A stretch of DNA of 64,000 bases from CAJWOS01 sp964502005. GTDB taxonomy: Bacteria > Myxococcota_A > UBA796 > UBA2385. The stretch's first letter is position 1. Each line of letters begins with the position of its first letter. Below are positions 63,086 through 64,000 of this stretch, piece after piece. Where the stretch lies: the NCBI GenBank assembly GCA_964502005.1, contig CAZCUX010000021.1:1-64000 (forward strand), in the 5' to 3' direction. A program made the translations under genes and the position numbers. The notes under the pieces were generated by a model, which saw only the letters and a program-made list of their open reading frames with translations, was not told where the DNA came from and did no database searches.

Positions 63086-63604
63086 ATGCTTCGATTCGCA
63101 GATGCGCGTTCCCTTTTGTTGGGAAAGTCCTTCTTCGGCTCTCGCGTGACGGCGCTGGGGGTGTTTTTTTCCGTATTGTCCGTTTCAACGGGGTGTAACA
63201 AAAACACCAAGGTCGAATACGAACAATACAACGCTCCCGACGACTACCTCACCATCGTCGTGGGCAGTGAAGACCTCCTCGACCCCATCGAAATCCCGTT
63301 GATGAGCAGTACCGGGCAGGTCGAGGTAGGGCGCGCAAGGGTCGACCCCGGTGGCGGCCCGATTGGCACCAACCACGAAATTGTGGTGGAAGTCTACGAC
63401 GCCTACCAAGACGTTGTCGACCGCACGTCCGTGCGCACGCGCTCGCCGGGCCACCATGTCGATGAGTTCGACCTCGTGCAAGATAGCGCCGATGAAGGCG
63501 TCTACTTGGTCGCCCTCGAAACCGTCGGTGAAGACGACGAGTTGCGCGACGACCAACTGACCTTCCGATTGTGGACCATCATCGAGTCGACGGAAGAGCA
63601 GTGA
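63086..63604 (+). CDS. small lipoprotein, unknown
   Basis: A 172-aa predicted lipoprotein with a long n-region and lipobox STGC at about 34-37 (VFFSVLSVSTGC). The mature part is acidic and strand-rich (YLTIVVGSEDLLDPIEIPLM, EIVVEVYDAYQD), like a small beta-sandwich. It lies where pheST is found in many bacteria between rplT and ihfA. Its stop overlaps the GTG start of the next gene. No family recognised. Confidence 0.7.
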   Translation: MLRFADARSLLLGKSFFGSRVTALGVFFSVLSVSTGCNKNTKVEYEQYNAPDDYLTIVVGSEDLLDPIEIPLMSSTGQVEVGRARVDPGGGPIGTNHEIVVEVYDAYQDVVDRTSVRTRSPGHHVDEFDLVQDSADEGVYLVALETVGEDDELRDDQLTFRLWTIIESTEEQ

Positions 63605-63918
63605 AGAGCGAGCGTTTCTCGGTCACGCGCGCTGTGCTGACCGAGCGCATTCACAAACGAACGGGGCTGCAGAAAAAAGACGCCGCGGCGTGTGTGGCTA
63701 CTTTGCTCGCATTGGTCGAGCGGTCGTTGGAGAGTGGCGACCGGGTCAAGTTGGTCGGCTTTGGACACCTCGACACCCGGATTCGTGCCGCACGCCGAGG
63801 GGTGCATCCGCGCACCCTCGAGCCCTTGCCGATTCCCGAAGCGCGGGTGGTGGTGTTTCGGCCGTCGCGAGCCTTACAAGCGTTGTTGGGCACCGCAGTA
63901 GACGACGACACCGACTGA
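63601..63918 (+). CDS. IHF/HU family DNA-binding protein
   Basis: A 105-aa DNA-bending protein of the HU/IHF fold. It has a helical start (LTERIHKRTGL), the KLVGFGHLDTRIRAAR strand pair and a DNA-arm sequence (GVHPRTLEPLPIPEARVVVFRPS). The Pro in the arm, the length and the position after the infC-rplT operon recall ihfA. It could equally be another HU-type protein. The start is GTG at 63601, overlapping the previous stop (GTGA). The C-terminal tail is acidic (DDDTD). Confidence 0.9.
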   Translation: MKSERFSVTRAVLTERIHKRTGLQKKDAAACVATLLALVERSLESGDRVKLVGFGHLDTRIRAARRGVHPRTLEPLPIPEARVVVFRPSRALQALLGTAVDDDTD

Positions 63919-64000
63919 CACTTGTTTTCCGCCGGTACGGGTCTGTCGGGTCTCGAATAGGCGTGACGCGTGCAATCGCGGGCGCTGTTTTTGGTCGGGT
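63919..64000. other. window end; possible start of a further gene
   Basis: A GTG at about 63963 opens a frame to the window end (VTRAIAGAVFGR in frame), but it has no clear ribosome site and is too short to judge. No terminator is visible after the IHF/HU gene. Confidence 0.2.

Overview
The window looks like chromosomal DNA of a GC-rich member of the Myxococcota or a close 'deltaproteobacterial' relative. This is an inference from gene content: a Ser/Thr kinase with a PEGA-like tail, many secreted lipoproteins, MopE-type and thrombospondin-type-3-like Asp-rich repeats ending in a MYXO-CTERM-like tail, a PSCyt2/DUF1501 pair, and a multidomain reductase/ligase/ACP/acyltransferase that recalls ElbD of myxobacterial ether-lipid synthesis. 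There is no transposase, prophage, CRISPR array or rRNA. One tRNA is present. Coding density is high, and many neighbouring genes overlap by 1-8 bases.

Layout. 1-172: a 43-bp tandem repeat at the window edge. 0.4-8.1 kb: signalling genes (receiver-GAF-GGDEF diguanylate cyclase, Ser/Thr kinase with a periplasmic partner, hybrid histidine kinase) plus a lipoprotein hydrolase. 8.2-13.4 kb: a minus-strand operon of exported proteins (PSCyt2-like and DUF1501 proteins, a CxxCH lipoprotein, and two paralogous Cys-motif lipoproteins at the ends). 13.7-24.7 kb: a PRC-barrel protein, a giant calcium-binding-type repeat protein, an exonuclease/phosphatase-like lipoprotein, a desaturase and unrecognised envelope proteins. 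24.8-29.1 kb: NfeD-type membrane protease, flotillin-like FloA, a 52-aa ORF and a putative HExxH protein. 29.3-30.5 kb: a second lipoprotein hydrolase. 30.8-39.4 kb: a lipid operon (HAD phosphatase, LarA-like protein, 1580-aa multidomain enzyme, SDR/epimerase, hotdog thioesterase). It runs directly into an ABC exporter (39.4-42.7 kb) whose last gene fuses a permease to a CPBP-type intramembrane protease domain. 42.9-46.7 kb: a double zinc-finger protein, an orphan flagellin and small lipoproteins. 46.9-53.5 kb: an ABC-F ATPase and the NAD operon pncB-nadE-nrtR-pncA, with TGTCA/TGACA half-sites in front. 53.8-61.4 kb: GGDEF protein, then dnaE, an LPP20/FlgT-like protein, an AI-2E-type permease and lipB, the last four as an overlapping chain. 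61.5-63.9 kb: tRNA-Val, terminator, a structured infC leader, infC-rpmI-rplT, a lipoprotein and an IHF/HU protein.

How the genes fit together. Three groups are the most informative. The 30.8-39.4 kb operon could activate a fatty acid, load it on a carrier protein, reduce it to an alcohol and transfer acyl groups to a glycerol-phosphate-like acceptor. The ABC/CPBP operon could act on MYXO-CTERM-tailed surface proteins such as the repeat protein at 14.5-18.3 kb. The NfeD/FloA operon is the known membrane-microdomain pair joined by two proteins I do not recognise. All family calls come from reading motifs; no database search was possible.
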